From Gracilariopsis chorda (taxonomy: Eukaryota > Rhodophyta > Florideophyceae > Gracilariales > Gracilariaceae), in assembly GCA_003194525.1 (NCBI GenBank), contig NBIV01000064.1, positions 62,001-126,000 on the forward strand: DNA of 64,000 nucleotides. The letters run 5' to 3'. A program made the translations under genes and the position numbers. Shown here one piece after another: positions 1-12,256 of the stretch. Position 1 is the stretch's first letter, and every line of letters begins with the position of its first letter. The notes below the pieces were generated by a model. That model did not search any database. It had not been told where the DNA came from and saw only the letters and a program-made list of their open reading frames with translations.

Positions 1-1280
1 TATCGAGAAAGAATTTTGAACAAAATGACGCCCTTGGGCACCGGCTGGAAATGTCTTACTTTCTAGCCTTTCCTTGGTTCAGTTGCCCATGTTTGAGAAA
101 CAGTTTATGTCTATCTCTGCGAACTGTTTCTGGCTTGCAGAAGCTCGTCCGGCCCCAGCACGTGCTCTTTCTCACACAGAAGCTCATGTTACACTTTGTG
201 GAGTTCTTTCGGAGTAAAGGATTTTTTATTGCGACAGTTGCTGTCTGTTTACAGTGGTGTACATATATGAGAGCATCAGCATTATTGGCTCTACGTTGTA
301 AGTACATCGCATTTCCGGATGGGTTTAGAGTGGAACATGTTGAGAAGCCGATCGCCACAAACACCATCAAAAGTTCTAAGATAGGGCCGAAACAGTTTAC
401 TCCCATTCGTAACCGAGACGTGATATCGTTGCGTCGAACTTCTCTTGAGCGAAAAAGTCTCCAATCCTCTCAACGGGGTTTCGATTTATCCTACCAGAAA
501 GACATTGCTTTGGCCAATGTTGGTCAGGACAGGAAAGCTGGAGCGGGCAGTCGCACTACGGAGGCGTGCGAGTGAACGCGAGGCGAGGGAACAGGCACAA
601 GACCTCAGAAGTTCGTCTGGGGATGCATCCGGTTTCGGTTTCTTCATACCGAAACCGGGTATTTATTCTGCCTCCTTCGGGCAGATCTCAAACAGGAAAC
701 TACCTCGTTTGAATTGACGTCACCCACGGTCTACGGGTAACAGCTCTCAAACCCGTGGTGCAGGTCTAACTACGATAACCTGCTACCTACGCAACCTGCT
801 TACCTACAATTCAGCCGCATATGCGTCTCACGAATGATGCGCAATCAACAGCCAAAGATTCTGCATCCTTTCTATATCTCGATTAAACCCAATATGTGAC
901 TCACCGTGCACGAATCGAAGGAGTGCTCTCTGATTTTCTGAATGGAGGAACTGCGGAGACTATAGCATTGACGTGAAGATAGAACTCTTTCACTTTGATG
1001 ACAGCGTTACTTGACCAATGGAAGGATGAAGTTACTCCACATGAAAAAAAGCCGTATTCTTCATTCAGAGCCGATATTTATGCCACTATTGTCCCATCAC
1101 TCATGATCAGTTGTGATCTATGCGACAAAAGCCGTGATAGAAACTAGAACCGCCAGAATATTATGTAATGTTCTGTTCACGACACAGAACGTCGCACTTG
1201 GGCACGAGCAACCGCTGCCCATAAGCATCAGATCATACATCACGTACAGTAACAGTACTGAATGACTACTTGCTAGTTTT
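1..1280. other. no gene recognised
   Basis: Several short open frames overlap on both strands, but none shows a recognisable domain, a convincing start context or a conserved copy elsewhere in the window. I see nothing I can support here. Confidence 0.5.
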
Positions 1281-1615
1281 CTCTTTCGATTGGGAAAAAC
1301 ATTGTCGGCAAAGAGTCGCATTACCGAAACATTGGCTTGCATACCTTTCTGGATCAGTAAAATCCCTACACCTTCATTCGTCTCTGGCAGCGAGCGGCAG
1401 CGGAATAAAGATCTAAATCTTCTTTGTATGCTGAGGCCACATTCACGTGGGCGGGACTTTTTCATGTTTTGGAGAACCGTGGGGACAGGATGCCAAGTTG
1501 GGGCGTGGCCGGTAGTTAGTAGCGCCATGGAAGTATGCGCTCTTCTTATAGTCATCGTGTCTAGCAGTGTCTTCAAAACTTCGCTTATTAGCTCTGCGCT
1601 TGTGAGGTTGGTGTA
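1280..1615. repeat. diverged dispersed repeat D, copy 1
   Basis: This stretch aligns by eye with 34590-34890 in the same orientation. Shared landmarks include a block with TAGCGCCA...GTATGCGCTC near 1527-1553 (34796-34820) and a block ending TTGTGAGG near 1600 (34877). Identity looks about 65-75 percent with small gaps. Short reading frames on the minus strand of both copies resemble each other (RRAHTSMAL versus GGAHTSLAL), which could be coding relic or just shared DNA. Identity of the repeat is unknown. Confidence 0.4.
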
Positions 1616-2577
1616 CCTTTTTTGTTACAACTTGTCGTGTTAACTAACTGTAGATCAAAGACTACACAACTCTTGAAAGTCGATATCTTTTTGGGAAAGT
1701 GGCTGGGAGTACCTTTGCAAAGCCGTCTTTCTGCTTGGACATGAGGGTTTGTGCAGTCGCCTTCTTCCACCTCAGACATCTAGATCTGAAGAAAGAGGTG
1801 TAAAATCCATCAAGCCACGTCATGATACGAAGGCATGCATGCTAGTATTGGGGCGTGTCGCTTCCTACTCCATCCCACGGTGATATTAGCTCGTTCACGA
1901 CCACATGATTTGCCACGGACTACTCGACTTGCATGAGACCCACTTCCCGTTCAACAAAGCTCTCTTTACGCCTAGATGAGTACACAGGCACTCCAGCAGA
2001 TGATGGAGTGGGTTTCCCACCTGGACCAGCGCTCCAAAATAAACCATAAGGCCCTGATAAACATCTCAACAGGAGCGAATAAGCAATGAATTTCACTTAG
2101 AATTAAGGTTAATCAAAACCACAACCCGTTCTGATTTTATTTCTTCCAATCTGCTCCAAACTGAAAGCATGGCCCCATAATGAAAAGCCCAACGAAATGG
2201 GCGCTGTCTACCACATCATGCTCAACAGTGCCATCGCTCCCCTTGCATGAACCATGCTCTTCCCTACAACAACACACTACTGGTATACACCATTCGTCGA
2301 TTCATTCCGGTCCAAGCTGCACTCGTCTTCTCTCCGCATTGCTATCGCTTACATGGAGGCACACGACATTCTGTCTGCTGTTTCAAAATCTCGAAAAAGC
2401 AGTCCTTCGCTTTAGGACAGAAACAAGTGTCCAAATACTCTGCGTGTCCGGTTACGTACGTCCACGACCAATGCTACCAACGAGTCTTCGACCAGAATTG
2501 AGTGTGGAAGGCTGCCGGTCTGCAAAAGTTCTGAACAGAAAGCGCGTTATCATAAGCCTACAATCAATTACAACTGG

Positions 2578-2637
2578 CACACCAACACACCGACCCACCG
2601 ACACACCGACACACCGACACACCGACACACCGACACA
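2578..2637. repeat. 8-bp tandem repeat (ACACCGAC)
   Basis: About seven tandem copies of an octamer ACACCGAC, with small deviations at the left end. It lies inside repeat R1; the R2 and R3 copies have only one or two units at the matching place, so the expansion is specific to R1. Confidence 0.85.
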
Positions 2638-2963
2638 TGTGCATGTAGCATTTGCAGTTCGTTTGTATTCGCCTTGCAATCAGCATTTGGTTCGTTGTGC
2701 TGGTCTGCCCACAGTGAAAGAGAGAGATGGCTCAGTCATTGGACCAAGCGCACATTCCAGTGCAATGCCCTTCAACGCTCTGAATCTCCATCCACACTGC
2801 CACCAAACAAATCCCTGATGCCTCCATTTTCAGCAACCAGAACCATCCCAACTCGGGTGCACTGAATGTTATGCATCATACCTCGGGTGTTTACCGACAC
2901 TTTGCTGTACAGCTGCATTATGTAATTGCCCTCTCCTGCCACCCAATTCTGCCTCAGCACCAC

Positions 2964-2970
2964 TATAAAA
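2964..2970 (+). promoter_or_regulatory. TATA box in repeat R1
   Basis: TATAAAA followed by GCCGCC. R3 keeps the same motif on the minus strand (about 45139-45145), R2 has CAATAAAAG. A GTAAGT donor-like site lies about 105 bp downstream in all three copies, which suggests an RNA polymerase II transcription unit carried by the repeat. Confidence 0.5.
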
Positions 2971-3599
2971 GCCGCCGTTCGCAGCCCAAGATGTCCGCTC
3001 CCCCTCTTCCTCCCAGGGGAAAGCTGCATCCCTCTTCGGTGTATGTACGCAGGTTTGCTGTGCACCTAGTGGTAAGTTGCAATCGGTGTCCAGCTCCATC
3101 GCCAGCTGTGTTATCACTTTCTTATCCTTCGTTCACCATTCTAACTATTGTGATTTTCTGTGCTTTGCGACGGTTCCAATTGCGTTCTGGGCTTTTGTTT
3201 TGGGTTGCACGCGGTAGTGGAGATGTCGTATGTGTGTTTGAGGACTCCACGCGCAGCGCTTTTACACTGTCACTGGGGAGTAAGTGGCGATCGTCCATCT
3301 CCAGGTGGCAGGGCCGCCTCCGGCGCATAGGGACTGACGGGATTACTGACAGAATTCTGCAGAGGGTATTGATCAATACTGAAGGGATTTCACGTCAGTG
3401 CCCGGAGGCAGTTATGAGGTTGGTGTGAGCATCCCCGGAGAGGCGGACACACCTGGCCCTGCCACGGCAGTCTACGGGTTGCCGGACGGGATACAAATAA
3501 CTGCCATTGGGAGGGATATTAGTGTTTGCGATAGAGACGGATGTTTTTTGAGCGTCATTCCTCGCGCGCCCACCCATTCTATTCTGCATTTTTGTTAAA

Positions 3600-4489
3600 G
3601 AAAGTAAAGTAAGCCCAGACTTATTCGTGAAGTTGAAGCTCCAGAATTCTTAGACATAGAAATTAGATCGCTGAGAAGCGTTCAGGCCTAACTGAGCGTT
3701 TATTCTGAATTTCTATGCCAACAGAAGGTAGAACAGCAGTTTTGGCTTTCTTGTGCCTATTTCGTCGGAAACTCTAGAAGTAGGTTTCGAAGATTAGTTA
3801 TGAATAAGCCAAGACTCACTCAGATAGTCTGAAAGCCTTCGAAGAGTGAGAAAAAACGCTTACTTCTATCCTGTGACGAGGAACTGGTCTTCGAATTTAG
3901 TTGGACTCGCTCAGTCCTGTTTTCAACCGAAATGCTACACTACTCTCTTGCTCAGGCTTCGGAATATAAAAACCCATGTAAGACCCCCTGTTGTAGTGAA
4001 CCTATGGTTTACAACAAGAAACCATAGACATGGGATACGTCTCGTCCGAGACGTTTGCCTCCCGCATCCGCTGAGGAGGATAAAATGACCAGTTCAAAGC
4101 GAGTAGCGCGTGGCGGACACGCTATGGGCCGTATCCAAAACGTTGGTCACGCATGCCGTATCAATCACCACGAGACTTTGATTGGCTATGCAGTACAATC
4201 ATTTTGATCCAGGCACATTTGCTGAGTGCTTCATCCAGATCCTAGGAAGTCCAAAGCGACTTGCAATTATCATTAACTTCCCTGACTTCTTGATATTTTT
4301 CTCGATTATTATCGAGGTCTGTAGAACTCATCAGCCCTCCCCAACATGTGAATACACTCCAATTCGAGCATGCAGTGGCCTAATCTAGCAAAATGAAGTT
4401 CGATTCAGTTCACTTCCATAAAGTAAATTTGTCCTCTTGAAACTGGTTCGAAAGACAACTCAGAGAATCGTTGATCAACCACATTTTTG
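3600..4489. other. no gene recognised
   Basis: AT-richer spacer between repeat R1 and unit C1. I find no conserved frame, RNA gene or repeat copy here. Confidence 0.5.
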
Positions 4490-5310
4490 ATTATTATCAG
4501 CCGTCTTCAAAGTAAATCAAATCTTTGCTCAGTGGATGCTGACACAAATGCAATTTCTAATTCGAAGCATGTCTGGAAAGTACATTCACGCAAAGGCATC
4601 TGATTCCAATCCAATTCCGGCTGTGTCCCCAATTCAAAACTCATCGGTATAAATACCGGCCCGCTTTGAAAGCAACGTACCCATTCTTTTGCGCTCCTCA
4701 AAATGTACTCCACAAACCATGCTGAGAAACCGTCAACCTTCTACCTCCCTAGGAACTAAGAAGGGTTGTTCGAGGAACCAATCTCGGTACGTGATACTTG
4801 TTTCTTTGTTTATGTTTAAAAAGTTGCTGACATTTCTTTCTTCCGCTTCCAGCTCTTATTCCAGTGCTGTCGTTGGAGCTTGTGAGCTTCAGGCGACCCC
4901 CCTCTCTCCATAGATACAAAAGGGCTGTTGGAAAAGAAGGGAGTTCTATGGGTACCGACAGCAAGCCCATCGGCAGCAGGAGAGAGGGATCCCGCCAACT
5001 TGTGAATCGATTTTCGTGGTTTCGAGTTGATCAACGGGACGTTGCTGCCGATTGGGCTGGGAATCTTTCATCTTAGCGAGTCATCTTCGATTCAAGCGGA
5101 GTTGGTTCTCATTCTGCAATTATAGGCGCAGCTGTATATTGTGAATATGGGCTTCTTCTTGTACACTATTATATTGTTCTTAATGCACATACAATTATTC
5201 TACTCAAGCTCCGCGGACTGTTTTTCTTGCTTACTGGTCATGTAAATTTACAGCACCACTGAACTTTATCTCACTTGTTGGTTGCAGCGTTTGGAAACTG
5301 TCTCTATTCT
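4490..5310 (+). other. TATA-driven spliced unit, copy C1
   Basis: This unit is related to 10110-10900 (C2) and to the reverse complement of about 58680-59480 (C3). All three share a TATAAATACCGGCCCG promoter block, a short first exon, an intron of 66-67 bp beginning GTACGT and ending in a pyrimidine tract plus CAG, and a second exon with a block reading GTDSKPIG...EGSRQL. Here the TATA box is at 4648-4655 and the intron at 4787-4852. The second-exon frame has an in-frame 3-nt length difference from C2, hinting at coding use, but no start codon connects cleanly to that frame after splicing in C1. It may encode a short peptide, be a non-coding RNA, or be a decayed gene copy. Confidence 0.5.
4648..4655 (+). 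promoter_or_regulatory. TATA box of unit C1
   Basis: TATAAATA embedded in a CCGGCCCG context, conserved at the same position in copies C2 (10248-10255) and C3 (59333-59340, minus strand). Confidence 0.65.
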
Positions 5311-7540
5311 TACTAGTCGTAAATTTGTTTATTTATTTTATACAAAGCTATTTTGAAATATCTCGAGAACAGTTGCTGAGTATACTTTGTTCTTGGTCTT
5401 TGCTGTTCTTGTTTCTAAAAGAAGTGGTTTTTTTGCCTTATTATTGTGGCCAAAGACCGCCAGAACTTGTCGTAGATCATTTGTTGTTTTTCGAGTTACA
5501 AAGTTTTGCTTACCTGCGGGGGGTTGCTGAGAAATGTTGTTTGCTATCAACCACGTTCGGCAATATTCAGAGTACCAAAAGGTAATGTCGTACTCAAAAT
5601 TTATTACTTCTGGCTCATATCACTCAAGAAACAGTAAAGAAAGCACCCCTATAATTCTTTCAAGATTAAATGGTCCTTAGAAGAAACTTGTACTATTCTT
5701 GAATGCTTGTTTGAGCCCTGACAGTCCTCAGAGTCTTAAGATGCGTTTACTTGGTGTGCCACTGCTTAACGTCTATGTGCACTAGTCCCTGGCGGTAATC
5801 TAATTGTCTAACGCCCTCCGACGACCGACTGTGATATAAACATGTAGAGCAACGTCCTCGACAAAGATCTCTGGATACTTGCTTACTTTTACAAGTGATT
5901 GGTGGGGTACTGCAGTATTAGAGAAAACGCTACTATGGTAGGATGAACACGTAGAACGTTTTGCCCTGCGAGCTTGGCGACAGCATTGGACGCAGTCCAC
6001 CGAATGTGGAATACTTGAAACTATTTTCTTACTACTTTTGCACCCAGTTCTGGGATGGTTAATATTAGGTGCGCACGCGCATTTGCCGCCATACCAGTAA
6101 TCATCTCCAACCAGAGTTTAAGATTTACACTTAATCGCCTTCAAGAAACTTCAAAGCTTCCAAGAGGAACTACTTCATCGTACACGGTTATGTATCCATG
6201 TTCTGTCACAAAAAAGAGCGCTCAGCGGGAGTGGTTTGCCAAGTATTGTGATCCTGGCACTTTAAAAGGGTTTTCCTGAGTCTACCGCTCTTGGTACCCA
6301 CTTCTGTGGATTACCCTTTTGCTTTTGTCGTCTATTGTAGTATTCCTTTCTTAGAGTATTCACTAGACACCCGTCTCACGCCTTGCTTTATGTTCGACGC
6401 TTTTTATCCCATGGAATCGTATCATCATCAAAAACATGCTCATAATCCGCTAAAATGGGCTGCTGTTTCTTTGTCTCCCCTTCTTACGCAGGTAATGAAG
6501 GACCAGCCCCCCCTCAACAGCCGACGTAGTCTTGGCATCCCATAAAAGGGCTCTATCACTGGTTTCACCTCCATAGCACAAATACCAAACCTCTTGGTTG
6601 TGTTCTCTTTTCTCTGGGCAGTGAATTACAAAGTCCTACTTAGAATTGGTTCAACTATGTGTCTCTTGTTTTTTGTGGATTTTTGTCTACGTTTTTGGGG
6701 TCACTATTTGTTTCCCTCTCTCAGAAGCCTTCCATTGTGGAGCCTGACATTTCCTACAGCCACTTTTACATTTGGCGGGAATAGTTTCGATGATCCTTTT
6801 AGTTACAGTACTACGAATCATGCTGGTTTCTCCTTCACCGCGAAGGTTATCTCTCGTACTTCCAGCCAACCCCGAGACTCCCTGGCTTGTCCTGCACTTC
6901 CGATGTGTGCATTGGAAGGCCCCCGCCCTAGCCTGTGCTCTTACTATGCACTAACGGCCATGACGTCGGTTTCAGGTGCAAGAGCCACGATTGCAGCATT
7001 TGCGCGGTAATCACTGCTGCCAATGCCGTGCCGCATTAACTACGGTTCTAAACGCGCATGGCTTGTCCGCTAGATATTCTATTCATTTGGAGTTGGATTT
7101 AATATCAATATGCTCTCTCGCTCTAGTTAATGTATGCTCGACACTTAGCTAACCGTAGAGCCACTAATCGCGTAAGAACTTCATCCATCATACCAGCAGT
7201 CAACTAGTATGGTTTATGGCTCTCATAAAGGCCATTACTTCGAATGGCCACTCACCGCAGAATTACGCGAGCAGGTGAATGTGCCCCCTTGCTGCCTTCA
7301 CCTCATCCGCGCGTTCAGGAGCGAAAAAGACATCGACTCGACTTTCATCTGAGAAAACAAGCCCTAATCCCGCTCCTCTACAGTGTACCGTTGGTGAGCA
7401 TCCGAAAGCCAACAACAAAGCGCTTTGAATCTTAATTCAAAGAGTACTTGTTTTCGTTGTGTACAACTAAGGAACACTATGGCTACGTCAAACTACGGTG
7501 TCGTTGCTGCCATTCAGCCAGCTTCGCTGAAATAGGTTGA
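5311..7540. other. no gene recognised
   Basis: More than 2 kb without a domain-bearing frame. Open stretches such as 6594-7010 have no recognisable content and no conserved copy. I see nothing supportable. Confidence 0.5.
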
Positions 7541-8640
7541 TCAACCAGCTCTCATCAAGTTCGAAACTGCATTCGCCACATCTCGCACAAAGGTTGAAGA
7601 CGTGAACACAGACCGTGATGAACATTCTAAGCTGTCGCTCTCAACTGTCAAAGACTGCATCGAACCTGATGTACTACATGCTCTTTGCGAAATGGGGGAT
7701 ATTGAAGGCGCCTCAAACCTCGAAGAGGCCACCGCTGAGAAGGTCCACACTTGGTTCGACAAAGCGCCAAGCTCCTCACAAAAATGTCTCTCGGAACGGA
7801 TTGACGCCGCTCTTCGCGCGGTAACTTTTAAGCCAAAGGAACACCTGGCAGGTGGCGTTTAGAATTTCATTATTTCTGTGATCACCTCTCTTGAAGAGAA
7901 CAAGGCTTCCGAGATCTTAAAGGATGCGGTCATGGCCAAACCGTTTCTGGAAAGGCTCCTTAGCAAGTTTCAGCCCGACGTACTCCAAGAAAGAATCAAG
8001 ATGATGCGTCGTGGATGGAAGAAAGAGTAACTAGCGAGCATCAAACTCTTCAGGAACGAAGTCTCCAACGTTGCTCTGGAGCTTGCCGTAACGGAGACGG
8101 CAAAAGCCCGTGTACATCCACGTAAATCGAAGCACGCTCGTGACCGTACCGGGAAGAAGAATGAGCTTGCCCCTCTGGACAACTCGTCGCAGAGGAATAC
8201 TCGCGATGCAGCCAAGTCAGATCACCGTGGAGTTAAGCGCAAGGATTCGGAATGGACTCAGCCTTGTCTCAACGAAGACTGCGATGGATTCCATCGCCTT
8301 AAGGACTGGACTGCCCCATCACTCCTCTGGAGAAGAGGAAGGAACTTTTTCGAAAAGAATTATGTGAATAAAAAGTCGAAGAAAGTTAAGTCCTTGAAGA
8401 CTGAATTACAACAAAACATTGTAGCGCCAGACGGTGAGGAAAGTCATTCTAGGGTTCGCCTCGAGGACAACGTATTCGACACAGTCCTCGGTGACTCCTG
8501 CGCTGACTTTAGCGCAATCGACTCGAATACTTTCCACAAATCCTCGCGACAGTTCCCGATCTTTCCTTAACCGATTTTCCCAAACCGCTTTTTCTCGAAG
8601 GTGCTTCCAAACCGGATGCCGCGGGGAACGTGACTGCTTC
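7541..8640 (+). mobile_element. decayed retrotransposon gag and protease region
   Basis: Reading the frame that starts near 7602 through two in-frame stops (TAG at 7861, TAA near 8028) gives a continuous gag-like polyprotein. It has a helical acidic segment (about 7600-8090), a Lys/Arg-rich linker, and a zinc-knuckle-like motif at about 8266-8310 (CLNEDCDGFHRLKDW) in which the last Cys of a CX4CX4HX4C pattern has become Trp. After a short spacer comes DSCAD (about 8493-8507), matching an aspartic-protease active site (DSGAD-type) with Gly changed to Cys. Stops and lost key residues show the element is dead. A Ty1/copia or Ty3-like element is likely; the class cannot be settled without the polymerase. 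Confidence 0.6.
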
Positions 8641-10109
8641 CCGCTCCGTAATTTTGACCATCACAATGCGAGGTATTAACAAAACGGTGCCGTGCAGAGC
8701 GGATACGGCATCTGGTCTGGTCTCAAGCAGCCTGTTACGCGAAGCAAAGCTGTGTAGCTTCGTTAGTCCCAAAAGCCGCCAGGCTTTTACGAGCTGACAA
8801 TAATTCGAACGTAAGTCGAAGTGTCGGAAAGGTCGCGAAGGCGACCGACACAGACTATATGGTCGGCATCAGTAAAGGCAAGGCCTGCACTCGCAGAGAG
8901 GCAGAGCCTTAGTGCCCAGTGTCGTATTGCGTTGTTCCCCTCGTTAAGTGTAACTGCGCGTAAAGCTTAACAGGCCCGAAATATTACCAGGGGTTTTTTG
9001 GGGATGTTGCGCCGGGATCTGTGGAAAAGGTGTGATGCTAGCTGATTCTACGTTCTGAAATCGCCAAAAGCAAAGACGGCAGAGACAGTGGGATACTGCC
9101 AATGCTTCTGGGAGGGAAATATGCGGTACATGCAATCCGCCCTGTCGTGGTGGGCCCCTTATCTGGTTTTATATAGATTTCGAGAAGCTAGTAGCAAAGA
9201 AAAGCAGAAACAGGCGAAACGAGCCAAAAGGATACGCAATCGGGTACTCCCGCAGAAATTTACCGCTGATCTACTGTGTTATGGAATATTTGCCCGTGAT
9301 CGTAACATCGTTTCTGCAAGGCCATTGTAAGCAGTATTCATCGGCTATATTTAGGTTACAGAGAATTTGATCGATGTTCCGGGGCAGCGAGATTCTTTCT
9401 TGGTCAAGCACTGGCCACGGCCTTCGTTGCTTTCATGCGACATGGTAGCCCGTTCTTCTTCGAAGACTGTATTTAGGCCGCTTGACAAGATAAGACTTAC
9501 GAGGTGGGGTTAGAATCTATCACGCTTTTGGAAGTAAACTAATAAAATACTTAACGCCATCAAACTACCGTTGTACGTCTTCCGCAACAAACCCTACTCG
9601 CCGTGGTAGGAGTTAAAGCTTTACCCTCTGTCTTTCTCTGGGATCAAAGGTAACTCCAACCGTATCCAGACAAGAGCAAAATTTGATGAGCACATGGCGC
9701 GTTGTGAACACGCGACCGGGAGGCGAGTTATCAATCACGGGCAATGTCACACGGGGCGCTACGTCCAAAAATGCGAATCGTTGATTGGCTAAAAAGTCGA
9801 ATGTGCTCACGGCGCTTGAGTTCATTAAAAGAGCAACACATAATTTTGCTCTTGCTCGAAGTCACCCTCACTTGCATTTGGAATGGGTACGGTAATCTTG
9901 TCGTTCTCGACTCCAATAAAGCTAAAGCATCACCTCCCCTACCCAGCCAATTAAAAAATCTCTAACCCAAATTGCTCTAGCTGCTAACCAGCTGACATGG
10001 TTTCAATTATACTTGGAAGAAGCGAGCTTTTGTAATCCATTTCTTGTCCTTTGTAATTTGAAATGAGTTGAGTATACCGTTCCAAGAATAGCAGAACCGC
10101 TCCATTCTT

Positions 10110-10900
10110 GCTTATTGTCAGCTGCAAGTGGAGTGGGTCCAAAATTGCTCTATGAATGCTGACAGAAATGTAGTTTCTAATTGAAAGCAAAGCTGACAGG
10201 GACATTCGTATCTGATTCCAATCCAGTTCTTTTTGCGCACGCATCAGTATAAATACCGGCCCGTACTACAAGCTTCGCATTCTATTCATGTTGCTTCATC
10301 AAATGAACATCCTCATCCTTGTTTTAAAACCACCAAACTTCTTCGAAGTTCCTTTCAACGAATGAGAATTTTTCGATGAACCATTCCTGGTACGTAGGAT
10401 TTGTCCTTTGATGTATGTATTGACGTGTTTCTAACATTTCGCTCTTCCGATTCCAGCTTTTGTTGCGTTGTCTATGGAGTTTGTGGGCTCCGGAAGATTT
10501 CCCTCTCTCCATAGTTACAAAAGGGCTGTCGGAAAAATGGGACGTATGGGTACTGACAGCAAGCCCATCGGCAGCTGGAGAGAGGGATCCCGTCAGCTTT
10601 TGAATCGATTTCCGCGATTTCGAGCTGATCAGCGGGAAACTGCTGCCGATTGGGCTGGGAAATTTTCATCACACCACCTTCGGCTTAAGCTGGAGGTGTT
10701 TCTTTCTCTGTAACACGCAAGCACAACACCTCTATACAATATGTGCTCCTTGCTGTACACTACTTCATGCACATACAATCAAGCCCCGCGGATCTTTTTT
10801 CTGTTTATAACATGTACCATAACCGAAACTCGTACTAGCTTAATCTTACTTGCTTGTAGGTCATGTAGCTGTAACTTTTCAAAGCCCTTCCTCGTATTGT
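10110..10900 (+). other. TATA-driven spliced unit, copy C2
   Basis: Second copy of the unit at 4490-5310, inside arm A. The TATA box is at 10248-10255. The intron is 10390-10456 (67 bp), with donor GTACGT, branch-like CTAAC at 10431 and acceptor TTCCAG. The second exon holds an open frame from an ATG at about 10474 to a stop at 10711 (about 79 codons), basic and containing GTDSKPIGSW and REGSRQLLNRF. This copy is the most intact of the three. The opposite strand is also open over 10472-10672, so openness alone is weak evidence for translation. No homologue is recognised. Confidence 0.5.
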
Positions 10901-11525
10901 TCCTATTCGTTAGTCATACTTTCAACTATGCTTTTCATACCTGCATGTATCCTGATACTTGCTTGTTTGCTTGACATATATTCACTCAAAAGCGCCACCG
11001 ATGTTCTTCATGGCTATAAAATGAAACATGGCATTTGATTTCACGTTTTCTATCATAGTACATGCTTCAGCCTTGCTTTGTTGGTAGAATTTTTCACAAG
11101 ATCATGTCTTGGAACTCAATTGTTTTCTTTGGGGTTTGACTGAAGTTGAGCATTCACAACGCACATTGTCCGTGTCAATTGTTTATCGGAAACCATTCTT
11201 TGGGCCCAATCGCTAACAATTTGTGAAGTGATACAAAGACATGTGTAAGCTTCATTAAACTATTTCTTTCAGACTGTATTTAGAACATGATCTTTATATT
11301 GTTTGATTGGGTGCAGGACCTGGAGAGGCAATGAGCGTACTTCAGAGAGCCCGTTTAGTAGAACAAAAATACTCTGACAACATGTTCTAACAAGGCCGTT
11401 GCTTGCGGGGTGCGCAGAGGCAAGTTAACAAAGCTTGACTTGCAGAAAGTGGAAGCAGCTCTGGGCCAGTAGAGGTGAGAAAAAACTCGTTCTGGTGATT
11501 GAGAAACTGAGCAGAATGCTTCTGC

Positions 11526-11726
11526 TTAGCAAAATACGGTTGCATTTCCGTCGGTGTTGATATCGCCACCGCCGGCGATACGCAGGCTGGGTTTGAAGTG
11601 ATTCCGTTCATTCGCCAGAAAGAAATTGACTTTAACAAAACTACGCTTGCCTTCCTCTAGATCCAACGGATGGGTAATGCGTATAATCTTACTTTTTCGT
11701 TCCAAAACCAGCACACGTAGATACAT
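11526..11726 (-). CDS. small conserved open frame, 66 codons (arm A)
   Basis: A 66-codon frame from ATG (MYLRVLVLERKSKIIRI...) with a partner of identical length at 57862-58062 in arm A'. The two differ at about seven residues with no indels, which is a high rate of replacement for such a short frame and is compatible with drift. I recognise no family. It could be a small gene or a chance frame preserved by recent duplication. Confidence 0.25.
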   Translation of the reverse strand: MYLRVLVLERKSKIIRITHPLDLEEGKRSFVKVNFFLANERNHFKPSLRIAGGGDINTDGNATVFC

Positions 11727-11917
11727 TGTTTTTACGTCAAAACTCTTTGAAGGAATATTGCACGAGCTTTACATTACCTCAATTAAGAATAATTCCCTAG
11801 CTTGACTGGTAGAATCATCTTACAAGAACATAAGACGAGTAGAGCCGCGAGGGGAGCATAGGACATAAATGATACATATCAAGAATTTCACGGTCATATG
11901 CTTGTGCAGTTCCTCGA

Positions 11918-12256
11918 ATGAATGATTCACTTCGACCAACGGACAATAATCCGCAAAGATATGGTTACTTACGGTTCTTCCAGAACCTTCAAAAAGTTAT
12001 CAAGTGCTATACCGCCATAATACTACGAGTATCCAAAAGGCAATGGGCGGTGGTCTGTCAGTTTAGCAAAACATCACAGTTTGCGAGAGCAAATGCAGAC
12101 AAGCTATTACGCATATGTGCATGTGATTTCAAAGAACAAGAAACAGAGACGGTAGTATGGTTTACCCTTGGTACACCAGAACAGCGTTTTCTCTGCCGCA
12201 GTACGGACCAAAAAAGCACTAAAAACCATAGAGAGGGAGTATCGGATGGGACTTGA
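11918..12256 (+). CDS. conserved open frame, 112 codons (arm A)
   Basis: This frame starts at an ATG (MNDSLRPTDN...) and stays open for 112 codons. The mirror copy at 57332-57670 (minus) has exactly the same length, the same start and stop, and about 75 percent residue identity with no frameshift. The best-kept part is the C-terminal half (ICACDFKEQETETVVWFTLGTPE). Many of the nucleotide differences change residues, so purifying selection is not obvious. No family is recognised. It may be a small gene, or the remnant of a longer one carried by the duplication. Confidence 0.35.
   Translation: MNDSLRPTDNNPQRYGYLRFFQNLQKVIKCYTAIILRVSKRQWAVVCQFSKTSQFARANADKLLRICACDFKEQETETVVWFTLGTPEQRFLCRSTDQKSTKNHREGVSDGT

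Larger units (their letters stand above)
1615..3600 (+). repeat. 2 kb repeat family R, copy R1
   Basis: About 2 kb aligning with 21570-23540 (same strand) and 44440-46480 (opposite strand). The best-conserved part is 2195-3500. It contains a TATAAAA at 2964-2970, a GTAAGT donor-like site at 3072 followed by CTAAC at about 3137, and a block at 3398-3490 that is nearly invariant in all three copies. An open frame at about 2871-3428 is intact here and largely intact in R3 but broken in R2. A short frame with a TCCATGAT-like reading context is not conserved as ATG in the other copies (ACG there). Coding capacity is therefore unresolved. It could be a solo LTR-like unit, a non-autonomous transposon or a duplicated spliced non-coding gene. 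Confidence 0.7.

Noticed and set aside
51-575. 174-codon plus-strand frame at the left edge
   Set aside because: The opposite strand is equally open, there is no domain, and no conserved copy exists in the window.
2578-2637. CRISPR-like array
   Set aside because: The 8-bp units are directly tandem with no spacers and the DNA is eukaryotic; it is a microsatellite.
1615-3600. Repeat R interpreted as a solo LTR
   Set aside because: A TATA box and TG start are present, but no matching CA end, target duplication or internal polyadenylation signal could be defined consistently in all three copies.
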